NCBI GenBank assembly: GCA_963803265.1
Contig: CAWDLZ010000012.1
Span: forward strand, 124,001 to 188,000
From: CAIKMD01 sp963803265
GTDB lineage: Bacteria > Pseudomonadota > Alphaproteobacteria > ATCC43930 > CGMCC-115725
Length of the DNA stretch: 64,000 nucleotides
Direction: 5' to 3'
Under the pieces are notes generated by a model. It was not told the origin of the DNA, did not search any database, and was given only the letters and a program-made list of their open reading frames with translations. The position numbers were made by a program, and so were the translations under genes. Below are positions 37,892 through 49,252 of the stretch, one piece after another. Position 1 is the stretch's first letter. Each line of letters starts with the position of its first letter.

Positions 37892-38590
37892 ATGTTTCGC
37901 GGCGGGCGCGGCATTTTCCTCGATCTCGACGGCACGCTGGCCGATAGTCTCGGTGCGCTGCGCCGCGTCTTCGACCAATTCGCGGCTTCCTTCGGCCGCG
38001 CCGCGAGCGAGGCCGAATTCGCCGCCTCGAACGGCCCTCCGGTCCCGGATTTCGTCGCGCGCTTGAAGCGGGAATGGGCGCTGCCGGCGAGCCTCGACGA
38101 GCTGCTCCGGCGCTACCGCGCACTCGTCGATGCCGCCTATCTCGAGGTGGTGCCGGCGCCGGGCGCGCTGGCTACGCTCGAGGCCGCTTTCCGGCACGGC
38201 TGGACGGTGAGCGTCGTGACCTCGAACACCGGCGCGCGCGCGCGTTCCTGGCTTGCGCGCACCGGCCTCGCGCCTTTCGTCGATATCGTCGTCGGCGGCG
38301 ACGAGGTCGTCCTCGGCAAGCCCGATCCCGAGCCCTATCGCGTCGCGCTGGCGCGCAGCGCCTGCGAGCGCGCAGCCTCGATCGCGGTCGAGGACTCGCT
38401 CGCCGGCGTGCGCTCGGCGCTGGCGGCGGGGTTACGCAGTTTCGCCGTCGCCGCGCGGGCCGGCGCAGGCCAAGCCAATCCTGCGATCGACTGGCCGGAC
38501 CAGGTCCGGCTCATCGGCGCGCTCGACGAGCTGGTGCCGGAATTGGCGCGCGAGCGAGCGTCGCGCTTCGCCGGCGGGCGGCGATGCTGA
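37892..38590 (+). CDS. HAD family hydrolase, phosphoglycolate-phosphatase-like
   Basis: A 232-residue HAD protein. Motif I is FLDLDGTLADS (the two Asp), a helical cap follows, motif II is VVTSNTG, motif III is the Lys in VLGKPDPEPY, and motif IV is VEDSLAGVRSALAAG. It removes phosphate from small metabolites such as 2-phosphoglycolate. It starts 85 bases from the divergent ThDP gene and overlaps the Nudix gene by 7 bases. Confidence 0.88.
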   Translation: MFRGGRGIFLDLDGTLADSLGALRRVFDQFAASFGRAASEAEFAASNGPPVPDFVARLKREWALPASLDELLRRYRALVDAAYLEVVPAPGALATLEAAFRHGWTVSVVTSNTGARARSWLARTGLAPFVDIVVGGDEVVLGKPDPEPYRVALARSACERAASIAVEDSLAGVRSALAAGLRSFAVAARAGAGQANPAIDWPDQVRLIGALDELVPELARERASRFAGGRRC

Positions 38591-39270
38591 GCGTCGTTCC
38601 GCTCGATGGCGATGTCGTGCTCGAAGCGCGGCCCAGCCCTGCGCTCGCTCCCGCCACGCTGAAGATCATCCGCGGCATCTGGGACCGCGAGCAAGGAAAG
38701 CGCGCCCGCCCGCTCTACGACGGCAAGCTGTTCTCGCTCGAGCAACGCGAGGGCAGGCGGCTGCAAGGGTGTCTCGTCGATTACAGCTGGTTCATCGCGC
38801 AGCGCGCGGAGCCGGCTCTTTATGCCGAGCTGCGCCTGCGCCCGGTCGCGGTCTCCGGCCTGCTGATATCGCCCGATGGCATCGTCTTCGGCAAGCGCGC
38901 GCGCGATACCACCCAGGACCCCGGACGATGGGAGGCAGTGCCCTCGGGCGGCATCGACGGCGGCACGCTCGACCCCTACGCGAAACTGCTCGAAGAGCTG
39001 GAAGAGGAAACCGGCTGCCCCGGCTCGAGCGTCGCGCGCCGCCGCACGCTCGGCGTGATCGAGGACGGGGATCGGCATTCGGTCGAGATCGGCATCGCGC
39101 TCGAAACCGCGCTTGGCGCGACCGAGCTGAGGCGGCTTCACGATCGCTCCGACCATCGCGAATACGAGGCGCTCGAGATCGTGCCGGCGCCGGAGTTGCG
39201 CGGCTTTATCGCCGAGCGCCAGCCGATCGAGGTGTCGCAAGCGCTCCTCAAGCTGCGCGGGCTGATGTGA
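38584..39270 (+). CDS. Nudix hydrolase
   Basis: A 228-residue protein. The Nudix box is seen as GGIDGGTLDPYAKLLEELEEETG, slightly divergent in that the first Arg of REUXEE is Glu, so the metal-binding Glu residues remain. The N-terminal part (about 1-90) resembles domains preceding Nudix folds in nucleotide or coenzyme pyrophosphatases. ATG 38584 overlaps the HAD stop, so the pair is co-translated and may handle related phosphorylated metabolites. The 3' end faces gyrB at 6 bases. Confidence 0.82.
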   Translation: MLSVVPLDGDVVLEARPSPALAPATLKIIRGIWDREQGKRARPLYDGKLFSLEQREGRRLQGCLVDYSWFIAQRAEPALYAELRLRPVAVSGLLISPDGIVFGKRARDTTQDPGRWEAVPSGGIDGGTLDPYAKLLEELEEETGCPGSSVARRRTLGVIEDGDRHSVEIGIALETALGATELRRLHDRSDHREYEALEIVPAPELRGFIAERQPIEVSQALLKLRGLM

Positions 39271-39276
39271 GCGAAG

Positions 39277-41725
<2,449 letters not shown>

Positions 41726-41729
<4 letters not shown>

Positions 41730-42923
41730 GGTTTCTTGTTTCCTATCCGATCCGGCGCATCGGCCACGTCCAGGAACTGCGCGGCGCCGCGCAAAGGCGC
41801 GAACAGCGCGGCATCGGTGCCGGTGAGCCAAGCCTGGGTCTTCAACGCGAGTATTTCGACAAAGAGCGCGGCGCGGCGCTCGGCATCGAGATGCGCCGCG
41901 ACCTCGTCCAGCAGCATGATCGGCGCGGCGCCGCGCGCTTGCGTGAGGAGGCGCGCCTCGGCCAGCAGGATCGCGAGCAGCAGCGCCTTCTGCTCGCCGG
42001 TCGAGCAGTGCGCGGCCGGCATGGCGTTGCCGACATGCGCGACGGCGAGATCCGACCGCGATGCGGACCGACAGCGGTGGTGCCGGCCTCGCCGTCGCCG
42101 CGGCGCTGCGCCGCCAAGCGCTGGCGGAGCGCATCCTCGGCGGCCAGCGCCGGCATCTGATCGAGCCAGCCCTCAATCTCGCCCGCCATGGCCAAGCGCG
42201 CCTGCGGGAACGGCCCGGCGGCCGCGGCGCACTCTTGGTCGAGCCGCGCCACGGTCTGCGAGCGCGCCGCCGCGATGGCGACGCCGGTCGCGGCCATCTC
42301 CTCTTCCAGCGCGCTCAGCCAGGCCGGATCGCGCCGCGCCTGTGGCGCAGCAGCGGCGAGCGCTCGCGCATGGCGCTGCTCATAGGCCGAAAGCCGAGCG
42401 GCGTGCCCGGCATCGAAGCCCAGCACCAGCCGGTCGAGGAAGCGCCGCCGCGCGCCGCCGCCTTCGGTGAAGAGCCGGTCCATCTGCGGCGTCAGCCACA
42501 CCAGGGTCGCGATATGCCGCCAGCTCGGCCTGGCTTTTGGCCCGCGCGCCATCGATCCGCAGCAGCCGGCGCTCGCCGCTCTCGCTCGCCGCGTCGCGCC
42601 CGGTGCCGATCTCAAGGGGGCCGCGAAGCGGTGACGAGGCGGAGCGCCAGGGTCCACGGCCCGGCGGCGCCGCGCCGGTCGATCTCGGAGAGCTTGGCGC
42701 GGCGCAAGCCGCGGCCGGGCGCCAGGAACGAAATCGCCTCGAGCAGATTGGTCTTGCCCGCGCCATTGGGCCCGGTCAGCACGATCGGGCCGGGATCGAC
42801 GGCGAGCCTCAACTCGGCATAGCAGCGGAAATCGGTGAGCACGAGGCGCGCCACGACCGGCGGGCGCGGCTCGCGGTCTGCCGGCGTCTCGGGGATGCGC
42901 AATTCGGCGGCGATAGCCCTCAA
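41726..42923 (-). CDS. recF: DNA replication/repair protein RecF; about four inserted bases
   Basis: The ABC-type ATPase RecF. The N-terminus has LVLTDFRCYAELRLAVDPG and the Walker A GPNGAGKTNLLEAISFL. The middle has HIATLVWLTPQMDRLFTEG. The C-terminus has STGEQKALLLAIL (signature) and LLDEVAAHLDAERRAALF (Walker B). Insertions lie near 42618, 42517 and two near 42055-42060; removing four bases leaves 397 codons from 42923. The start is uncertain: 42923 is TTG, and a GTG at 42854 gives a more typical N-terminus. RecF loads RecA at gaps. The stop overlaps gyrB. Confidence 0.88.
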
Positions 42924-42933
42924 TGAGCTGGCC

Positions 42934-44054
42934 TCAGACTCGCATCGGCATCAGCACGTAGAGCGCGCTGTCGTCGGCGCTGTCGCGCACGACGGTGGGC
43001 GAGGCGGCGTCGGCCATCGCGAAGCGCGCGCCGTCGCCCTCGATCTGCTCGGTGATATCGAGGAGGTAGCGGGAATTGAAGCCGATCTCCAAGCGGCTGG
43101 GCGCTGTAGCGCACCTCGATTTCCTCGGTGGCGGTGCCGTTTTCGGGGCTGGTCGCCGACAGGGTGAGGCTGCCGCGCTCGATCGCGAGCTTCACCGCGC
43201 GGCTCTTCTCGGTCGAGATGGTCGAGACGCGATCCACCGCCTCGGCGAACTGCTTGCAATCGACCTCGAGGATGCTTGTCGTTGCCCGACGGGATGACGC
43301 GGTCGTAATCGGGGAAGGTGCCGTCGATCAGCTTCGAGGTCAGCACTGTGTCGCCGAAGGTGAAGCGGATCTTGGTGTCCGAGAGCGACACCGAGACGTC
43401 CTGATCGAGCTCGTCGAGGAGCTTGCGCAGCTCGCCGACGGTCTTGCGCGGCACGATCACGCCGGGCATGCCGGCGGCGCCCTCGGGCAGCGGAATCTCC
43501 ATCCGCGCCAGACGATGGCCGTCGGTCGCCACCGCGCGCAGCATGTTGACCTTGTCCGATTTGGCGGCGTGGAGATAGATGCCGTTGAGGTAATAGCGCG
43601 TTTCCTCGGTCGAGATCGCAAAGCGGGTGCGGTCGATGAGGCGCTTCAAGTCGGCCGCCGACACCAGGAAATTATGCGCGAGGTCGCCGCCCGCCATCAG
43701 CGGATAGTCTTCGGGGGGCAGGCACGACAGGGTGAAGGTGGAGCGCCCGGAGCGGAGCGTCATCAGCCCCTTGTCGCCGGTGGTCTCCAATTCGATCTGG
43801 GCGCCTTCGCGCAGCTTGCGGACGATGTCGTAGAGCGTGTGCGCCGGCACGGTGGTGGCGCCGGCGGTCGCGCCTTGAGCGGCGAGCGAGGCGACCATTT
43901 CGAGATCCATGTCGGTGGCGGAGAGCGCGAGCTTGGCGCCCTCGGCGCGCAGCAGCACGTTCGACAGGATCGGGATGGTGTTGCGCCGCTCGACGACGCT
44001 CTGCACATGTCCCAGAGCGCGGAGCAGCGCGGCGCGTTCGATGGTCAGTTTCAT
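42934..44054 (-). CDS. dnaN: DNA polymerase III subunit beta (sliding clamp); two inserted bases
   Basis: Starts MKLTIERAALLRALGHVQSV with VVERRNTIPILSNVLL and DLEMVASLAAQGAT, and ends DDSALYVLMPMRV. The frame breaks near 43272 (GNDK should run on to ILEVDCK) and 43097 (SAQ on to RLEIGFNSRYLL). Removing both bases gives 372 residues, the standard clamp length. It forms the dimeric ring that tethers Pol III. It is preceded by a 241-base gap from dnaA that has a 7-bp stem (44122-44128 with 44136-44142). Confidence 0.93.
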
Positions 44055-44121
44055 GGCTGGCGGTTCACGCTCGCTGGAGGCGGAAAACCGTGTCCCGGGA
44101 AATCCGGGAAACCCCGCCCAA

Positions 44122-44142
44122 CCCGGCCAAGAACCGGCCGGG
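44122..44142 (-). terminator. GC-rich hairpin between dnaA and dnaN
   Basis: CCCGGCC and its complement GGCCGGG enclose a 7-base loop (AAGAACC) in the dnaA-dnaN spacer. No T-run follows on either strand, so it may be an attenuator or mRNA-stability hairpin rather than a true terminator. Confidence 0.35.
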
Positions 44143-44295
44143 AGAACGGGACGAAAATATAGCATGGCCGGGCCTTGGCGTACACCACCGGCGCGACCGC
44201 TTTCGGCCCCGATCCGGCCGCCCGAAACAAGGCCAAAAGCCGTTATTTTCGGGCTTTCCGCGCCGCCTGCTCCCGGGCTCGGAGGAGACCCCGGC

Positions 44296-45693
44296 TCAGC
44301 TCTCGAGCATCCGCCGCAGCAGCTCGATATCCTCGGCCATGACGCGGTCGCTGGCGCGCAACTCCTCGATCTTGCGCACCGCATGCATCACCGTGGTGTG
44401 GTCTCGGCCGCCGAATTTGCGCCCGATCTCGGGGAGCGAGCGCGGCGTCAACTGCTTGCACAAATACATCGCGACCTGACGCGGCCGGGCGACGGCGCGG
44501 GCGCGGCGGGCCGAGTGCATGTCGGCGAGGCGGATGTTGTAATGCTCGGCGACGCGCTTTTGAATCTCGTCGATAGTGACGCGGCGGTCGTTCGCGCGCA
44601 GCAGATCGTGCAGAACCTCTTGCGCGCTCTCCAGGCTGACCTCGCCGCCGACGAGCTGGGTGTGGGCATAGATCCGGTGCAACGCGCCTTCCAGCTCGCG
44701 GATGTTCGAGGTGATGCGATGGGCGAGGAATTCCAGCACCTTGAGCGGCACCGCCGCCTTGCGCCGCTCGGCCTTCGCCTGAAGGATGCCGAGGCGCAGC
44801 TCGTAGGTGGTGGGATGGATGTCGGCGACCAGCCCCCAGCCGAGCCGCGAGCGCATCCGCTCCTCCATGCCGTCGAGATCGTTCGGCGATTTGTCGGCGG
44901 AGATGATGATCTGCCGGTTCTGGTCCACCAGCGCGTTGAAGGTGTGGAAGAATTCCTCCTGCGTGGTGTCCTTGCCCGAGATGAATTGAACGTCGTCGAT
45001 CATCAGGACATCGACCGAGCGGAACTGCTCCTTGAACGCCATCGTGTCCTTGAAGCGCAACGCGCGGATGAACTGGTACATGAATTTCTCGGCCGAGAGG
45101 TAGATCACCTTGCGCTTGGGGTTGTGGGTCCGGATGTGCCAGGCGATCGCGTGCATGAGATGGGTCTTGCCGAGCCCGACCCCGCCGTAGAGGAAGAGCG
45201 GATTGAACGGCAGCGCGCGGTTGGGCCCGACCTGTTCCTCGGCGACGCGGCGGGCTGCGGCATGCGCCAGCTCGTTGGGCTTGCCGACGACGAAATTCTC
45301 GAAGGTGAAGCGCGGGTCGAGCGGCGCGCTGACGTTTTTTTCGTCGACCGGGTCGCCAGCATCCGCGGCATCGCGCGAAGCCTCGCGCGACGCCCGCTCC
45401 GGCTCGTCGGCGACCGGGGCTGCCCCGCCCAGCACCGAGATCTCGACTGCCAAGACGGCGCTGTTCTCGGCGTTCCACAGCGCGCGCAGGCGGTCGACGT
45501 AATGCGCCGCGACCCAATCGCGGAGAAACCGGGTCGGCACCGCGATTCTGACGCGGCCATGCTCGAGCCCGAGCAAGGTGATGTTGCGCAGCCAACTGCG
45601 ATAGGCGGCGTCGCCGAACTCCGCGCGTAACCGCGCGCGAACGCGCGCCCATTGGGACTGGACATCCTCGGCACGCGCTAATGAATCCGCCAT
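44296..45693 (-). CDS. dnaA: Chromosomal replication initiator protein DnaA
   Basis: A 465-residue protein. Domain I starts MADSLARAEDVQSQWARVRA. The AAA+ domain has Walker A GGVGLGKTHLMHAIAWH and Walker B VLMIDDVQFISGKDTTQEEF. Domain IV has the DnaA box-binding signature GGRDHTTVMHAVRKIEEL near the C-terminus. It binds oriC and opens it. ATG 45693 is chosen because it begins the conserved domain I; the frame extends 17 codons further without support. No frameshift is present, unlike downstream dnaN, recF and gyrB. Confidence 0.96.
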   Translation of the reverse strand: MADSLARAEDVQSQWARVRARLRAEFGDAAYRSWLRNITLLGLEHGRVRIAVPTRFLRDWVAAHYVDRLRALWNAENSAVLAVEISVLGGAAPVADEPERASREASRDAADAGDPVDEKNVSAPLDPRFTFENFVVGKPNELAHAAARRVAEEQVGPNRALPFNPLFLYGGVGLGKTHLMHAIAWHIRTHNPKRKVIYLSAEKFMYQFIRALRFKDTMAFKEQFRSVDVLMIDDVQFISGKDTTQEEFFHTFNALVDQNRQIIISADKSPNDLDGMEERMRSRLGWGLVADIHPTTYELRLGILQAKAERRKAAVPLKVLEFLAHRITSNIRELEGALHRIYAHTQLVGGEVSLESAQEVLHDLLRANDRRVTIDEIQKRVAEHYNIRLADMHSARRARAVARPRQVAMYLCKQLTPRSLPEIGRKFGGRDHTTVMHAVRKIEELRASDRVMAEDIELLRRMLES

Positions 45694-46025
45694 CCCCCAC
45701 TCTCCCCGCAGCACTGTCGCCCTTTTCGGGCGCGCACTCGGCATGCGGGAGAAACAAGTCGCCCCTTGCCTCTCGCCGTGCCGCCATGAACCTCGGCAGC
45801 CAGTTAGAACCTAACCCTCACGCAGACGGTACTAGCTGGCTACTAAACGCTTGTTTGAAAACTGCCTCTGCCGCATCCGGCGTGCGAGATGCTTTTCTTG
45901 ATCTCTCGCCACGTCATGCGATGCCAAACAACATTACCTACGCGCGAAGCTGGATAGCAACATCTCTGACACGGAATCGTCGTAAAAAATTTTTGAGTGC
46001 GGCATCGCCGCCACTTCGTCGCCGA
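45694..46025. other. dnaA-rpsT spacer
   Basis: A 332-base non-coding region upstream of dnaA, less GC-rich from about 45820 (ACTAAACGCTTGTTTG, and a run of six A at 45983-45988). I searched for DnaA boxes (TTATNCACA and complement) and found none, so it is not an evident oriC. It presumably holds the dnaA promoter and the rpsT 3' end. Confidence 0.5.
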
Positions 46026-46286
46026 TCAGAGCGCCTTGATGCGCGCGGACAGCCGCGACAACTTTCGCGCGACGGTGCGATGATGAACGACACCCTTGCC
46101 GACGCCACGCTGCATCTCCGGCGCCGCTTCGGCGAAAGCTTCTTTCGCCGCGTCCTTGTTTCCCGCCGCGATCGCGCCCTCGACCTTCTTGACGAAGGTT
46201 CGGATACGACTTTCGCGAGCGCGGTTCACCTCGGTGCGCCGCGCAGTCTGTCGAATTCGCTTTTCCGCGGAAGGATGATTAGCCAT
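46026..46286 (-). CDS. rpsT: 30S ribosomal protein S20
   Basis: An 86-residue, very basic helical protein: MANHPSAEKRIRQTARRTEV at the start, HHRTVARKLSRLSARIKAL at the end. Size and sequence are typical of S20, which binds the 5' domain of 16S rRNA. It lies upstream of dnaA in the same orientation, the usual arrangement in many alphaproteobacteria. Confidence 0.96.
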   Translation of the reverse strand: MANHPSAEKRIRQTARRTEVNRARESRIRTFVKKVEGAIAAGNKDAAKEAFAEAAPEMQRGVGKGVVHHRTVARKLSRLSARIKAL

Positions 46287-46358
46287 TGCCGACCTGTCGT
46301 AGGGAGCCGAGGTAAACGGGAAGCGCGGCTTATATCGAGGCGCGAGGAAACCGTCAAG

Positions 46359-47135
46359 TCAGCGATTCTTGAACTGAGGTTTGCGTTTCTCGACGAAGGC
46401 GGCCATGCCTTCTTTTTGATCCGCGGTCGCGAACATCGCGTGAAACAACCGGCGCTCGAAACGCACGCCTTCGGCGAGCGTGGTTTCGAAGGCGCGGTTG
46501 ACGGCCTCTTTTCCCGCGAGCACCGAGGGCCGCGACAGGCTGGCGATCTTGGCCGCGAGCTTCAGCGCCTCATCGACGAGCTGATCGTTGGGCACGATGC
46601 GGCTGACCAGGCCGCTGCGCTCGGCCTCGGCGGCGTCCATCATGCGTCCCGACAGCACCATCTCCATCGCCTTCGCCTTGCCGACGGCGCGCGTAAGGCG
46701 TTGCGTGCCGCCCGAGCCGGGGATGATGCCGAGCGTGATCTCGGGCTGGCCGAACTTGGCGCTTTCCGCGGCGATGACGATGTCGCACATCATCGCCATC
46801 TCGCAGCCGCCGCCCAGGGCAAAGCCCGCCACCGCCGCGACGATCGGCTTGCGGCAAGTGGTGACGCGCTCCCACCCGTCGGTGATGAAATCGGCGAGAT
46901 AGCAATCGACGAAGCTCTTTCCCGCCATCTCCTTGATGTCGGCGCCGGCGGCGAAGGCGCGCTCGTTGCCGGTGAGCACGATCGCGCCCACCGCGTCGTC
47001 AGCCTCGAAGGCGTCGAGCGCCGCGCCGAGCTCGCGCACCAGCGCGTCGCACAACGCATTCAAGGCTTGCGGCCGGTTGAACGTGACGAGACCGACCGCG
47101 CCCCGCGTCTCGACCAGGATGTTCTGATAAGTCAT
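46359..47135 (-). CDS. Enoyl-CoA hydratase/isomerase
   Basis: A 258-residue crotonase. It has VGLVTFNRPQALNALCDALV, the oxyanion-hole motif AFAAGADIKEM, and AAVAGFALGGGCEMAMMCD. The catalytic Glu pair is in place (GGGCEMA and ITLGIIPGSGGTQRL), so it should hydrate 2-trans-enoyl-CoA in beta-oxidation. It lies between a small secreted protein and rpsT, as commonly seen next to mutM in relatives. Start ATG 47135. Confidence 0.92.
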   Translation of the reverse strand: MTYQNILVETRGAVGLVTFNRPQALNALCDALVRELGAALDAFEADDAVGAIVLTGNERAFAAGADIKEMAGKSFVDCYLADFITDGWERVTTCRKPIVAAVAGFALGGGCEMAMMCDIVIAAESAKFGQPEITLGIIPGSGGTQRLTRAVGKAKAMEMVLSGRMMDAAEAERSGLVSRIVPNDQLVDEALKLAAKIASLSRPSVLAGKEAVNRAFETTLAEGVRFERRLFHAMFATADQKEGMAAFVEKRKPQFKNR

Positions 47136-47149
47136 GCACTAACGCTCCG

Positions 47150-47497
47150 TCATTGTGGCGACAGGATGAAGCCGACCGTGAGGTGTCCGTCAGGCCCGCG
47201 AAATTCGAGCTTCAAGCGCTCCGCGTCGCGCCGCCATTGCTCGGCGCCCGATGCCGTCCAGCCCAAAGACGGCAGGGTCGCGGTGTAGAACGAATCGACC
47301 GTCGCGCGGCTCAAGGCGCCTTTCGCCTGCGCCTCGACGATGCGGCCCTCGGGCTTGTCGAAGATGAGATCCGAGCCCGCCACCGGCTGCAAGCCCGGCA
47401 TCAGCGGCACGTCTTCGGTGCCGGCGACATAACCGCCGGCCCGGACCGAGGATGCGGCGAGGCAAAGGAGCGCCGCCAGAGACAATCGCACATGCAT
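47150..47497 (-). CDS. Small exported hypothetical protein
   Basis: A 115-residue protein. The N-terminus MHVRLSLAALLCLAASSVRAGG is a Sec signal peptide with likely cleavage after VRA. The mature part contains PLMPGLQPVAGSDLIFDKPE and FYTATLPSLGWTA, a small alpha/beta fold seen between mutM and echA in related alphaproteobacteria. Function unknown. It starts 15 bases after mutM, so it is probably in one operon with it and echA. Confidence 0.75.
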   Translation of the reverse strand: MHVRLSLAALLCLAASSVRAGGYVAGTEDVPLMPGLQPVAGSDLIFDKPEGRIVEAQAKGALSRATVDSFYTATLPSLGWTASGAEQWRRDAERLKLEFRGPDGHLTVGFILSPQ

Positions 47498-47512
47498 GAT
47501 GCCAGCCTAACC

Positions 47513-48346
47513 TCAGCGCTGGCGCTTGGCACAGTAAAAAGTCGAGCGCGCGTTCTGCACGATGCGCCGGATGCCCTTGCCGCAATCGCAACCGGGGCAT
47601 GGCTCGCCTGCCTTGCCATAGACCGCCCAGTGATGCTGGAAATAGCCGAGCTCGCCCGAGGCCTGGACATAATCGCGCAGCGACGAGCCGCCGGCCGCGA
47701 TCGCGCGCGTCAACACGTCGCGGATCGCGGCGGCGAGCTTTTCGGCGCGCTCGCCTTGCACCGTGCCCGCCCTGCGCCTTGGCGACAGGCCCGCGCCGTA
47801 GAGCGCTTCGCAGACATAGATATTGCCGAGCCCCGCGACCACGCGCTGATCGAGGAGCGCGGCCTTGATCGAGGTGTTCTTGTCCTTGAGCCGGAGCGCC
47901 AGCGCCGGGCCGTTGAATTCATTGCTTAAAGGCTCGGGTCCGAGATCGCGGAAGCGGGGATGGAAGGCCAGATCCGATTCAACCGCATAGTCGAGCAGCC
48001 CAAACCGCCGCGCGTCATTAAAGCGCAGCTCGGTGCCGTCCTCGAACCGGAACACCGCGTGATCGTGCTTGGCGCGGGGCGGCGCTTTTCCCGGCGGCGC
48101 CAGCACCATTCTCCCCGACATGCCCAAATGCGCGATCACCACGCCGCCGCCCTCGACATGGATGAGAAGGTATTTGGCGCGGCGCGCGAAACGCGTGACC
48201 AGCCGGCCTTCGATGCGCTTCGCCAAGCCCTGCGGGAAGGCGCTGCGCAGATCCGCCCGCGTCAATTCCAATCGCGCGAGCCGCTTGCCGGCGAGGGCGG
48301 CGGCAAGGCCGCGCATGACGGTCTCGACCTCGGGAAGTTCGGGCAT
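47513..48346 (-). CDS. mutM: Formamidopyrimidine-DNA glycosylase
   Basis: A 277-residue Fpg/Nei protein. The N-terminal catalytic Pro-Glu is seen in MPELPEVETVMRGL, the beta-hairpin Lys in the early core, the helix-two-turn-helix in QRVVAGLGNIYVCEALYGAG, and the zinc finger CPGCDCGKGIRRIVQNARST with FYCAKRQ. It removes 8-oxoguanine and opens formamidopyrimidines. Length is normal. It is divergent from ubiE with a 49-base gap. Confidence 0.95.
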   Translation of the reverse strand: MPELPEVETVMRGLAAALAGKRLARLELTRADLRSAFPQGLAKRIEGRLVTRFARRAKYLLIHVEGGGVVIAHLGMSGRMVLAPPGKAPPRAKHDHAVFRFEDGTELRFNDARRFGLLDYAVESDLAFHPRFRDLGPEPLSNEFNGPALALRLKDKNTSIKAALLDQRVVAGLGNIYVCEALYGAGLSPRRRAGTVQGERAEKLAAAIRDVLTRAIAAGGSSLRDYVQASGELGYFQHHWAVYGKAGEPCPGCDCGKGIRRIVQNARSTFYCAKRQR

Positions 48347-48395
48347 GGCTCCGGGCGCGGTTTGGCTTGGTGCGTGGCGATGCTATCTTGCAAAG

Positions 48396-49163
48396 ATGGG
48401 CGGCAAGGAAACAAGCGATCAATCGTCGGGCCTGGCCGATTTCGGCTTCAGCCGGGTCAGCGAGGCCGAAAAGACGCGCCGCGTGCGCGGCGTCTTCGAC
48501 CGCGTCGCCAAGCGCTACGACCTCATGAACGATCTGATGAGCGGCGGGATTCACCGGCGGTGGAAGGCCCGTCTCATCGACCGGCTCAACCCGCGGCCGG
48601 GCCAAACGCTTCTCGATCTGGCCGGCGGCACCGGCGACATCGCGCGCCGCTTTCTGAAGCGCGCCGGCTCGGGCCTTGCCATCGTCTGCGACATCAACGA
48701 GAGCATGGTTCGCGAAGGGCGCGACCGCGCGATCGACAGCGGCGTGCTCGACGCCATCGCCTGGATCGTGGGCGACGCCGAAAGCCTGCCAGTGGCGAGC
48801 GCGAGCGTCGATGCCTGCACGATCTCGTTCGGCTTGCGCAACGTGACCCGGATCGCGTGCGCCTTGAGCGAGGCGCGCCGCGTGCTCAAGCCGGGCGGGC
48901 GTTTCCTGTGCCTCGAATTCAGCCGGGTCGAAGCCCCGCTGCTGCGGCGCGCCTATGACGCCTATTCCTTCGCCGTGCTGCCGGCTCTCGGCCAGGCCGT
49001 GGCGCACGACCGCGACGCCTATCGCTATCTCGTCGAAAGCATCCGCCGCTTCCCGCCGCAAGCGGAGCTTGCCGCGATGATGCGAGCGGCGGGTTTCGAG
49101 CAGGTGAGCTGGCGCAACCTCTCGGGCGGCATCGCCGCGATTCATTCCGGCTGGCGGCTTTAG
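48396..49163 (+). CDS. ubiE: Demethylmenaquinone/2-methoxy-6-polyprenyl-benzoquinol methyltransferase
   Basis: A 255-residue SAM methyltransferase. It has VFDRVAKRYDLMNDLMSGGI, HRRWK, the SAM loop LLDLAGGTGDIARRFL, and ISFGLRNVTRIACALSEARR with RVLKPGGRFLCLEFS, all diagnostic of UbiE. It makes ubiquinone (and menaquinone where present). ATG 48396 has AAAGATG context and only a weak ribosome site. Commonly ubiB follows ubiE; here coaBC follows directly and no ubiB is seen. Confidence 0.94.
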   Translation: MGGKETSDQSSGLADFGFSRVSEAEKTRRVRGVFDRVAKRYDLMNDLMSGGIHRRWKARLIDRLNPRPGQTLLDLAGGTGDIARRFLKRAGSGLAIVCDINESMVREGRDRAIDSGVLDAIAWIVGDAESLPVASASVDACTISFGLRNVTRIACALSEARRVLKPGGRFLCLEFSRVEAPLLRRAYDAYSFAVLPALGQAVAHDRDAYRYLVESIRRFPPQAELAAMMRAAGFEQVSWRNLSGGIAAIHSGWRL

Positions 49164-49185
49164 CCGAGTTGAAAGCCCCTCCGGT

Positions 49186-49213
49186 TTGCACAGCGCTTTG
49201 AGTGTCCTATAGT
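49186..49213 (+). promoter_or_regulatory. Candidate promoter for coaBC-dut
   Basis: TTGCAC at 49186-49191 and TATAGT at 49208-49213 with a 16-base spacer, 39 bases upstream of the coaBC ATG at 49253. Both hexamers match sigma-70 consensus at four to five of six positions. Confidence 0.5.
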
Positions 49214-49252
49214 GAAATAACCCGCGATGACCACGGGGCCAGGGAGGGCTCG

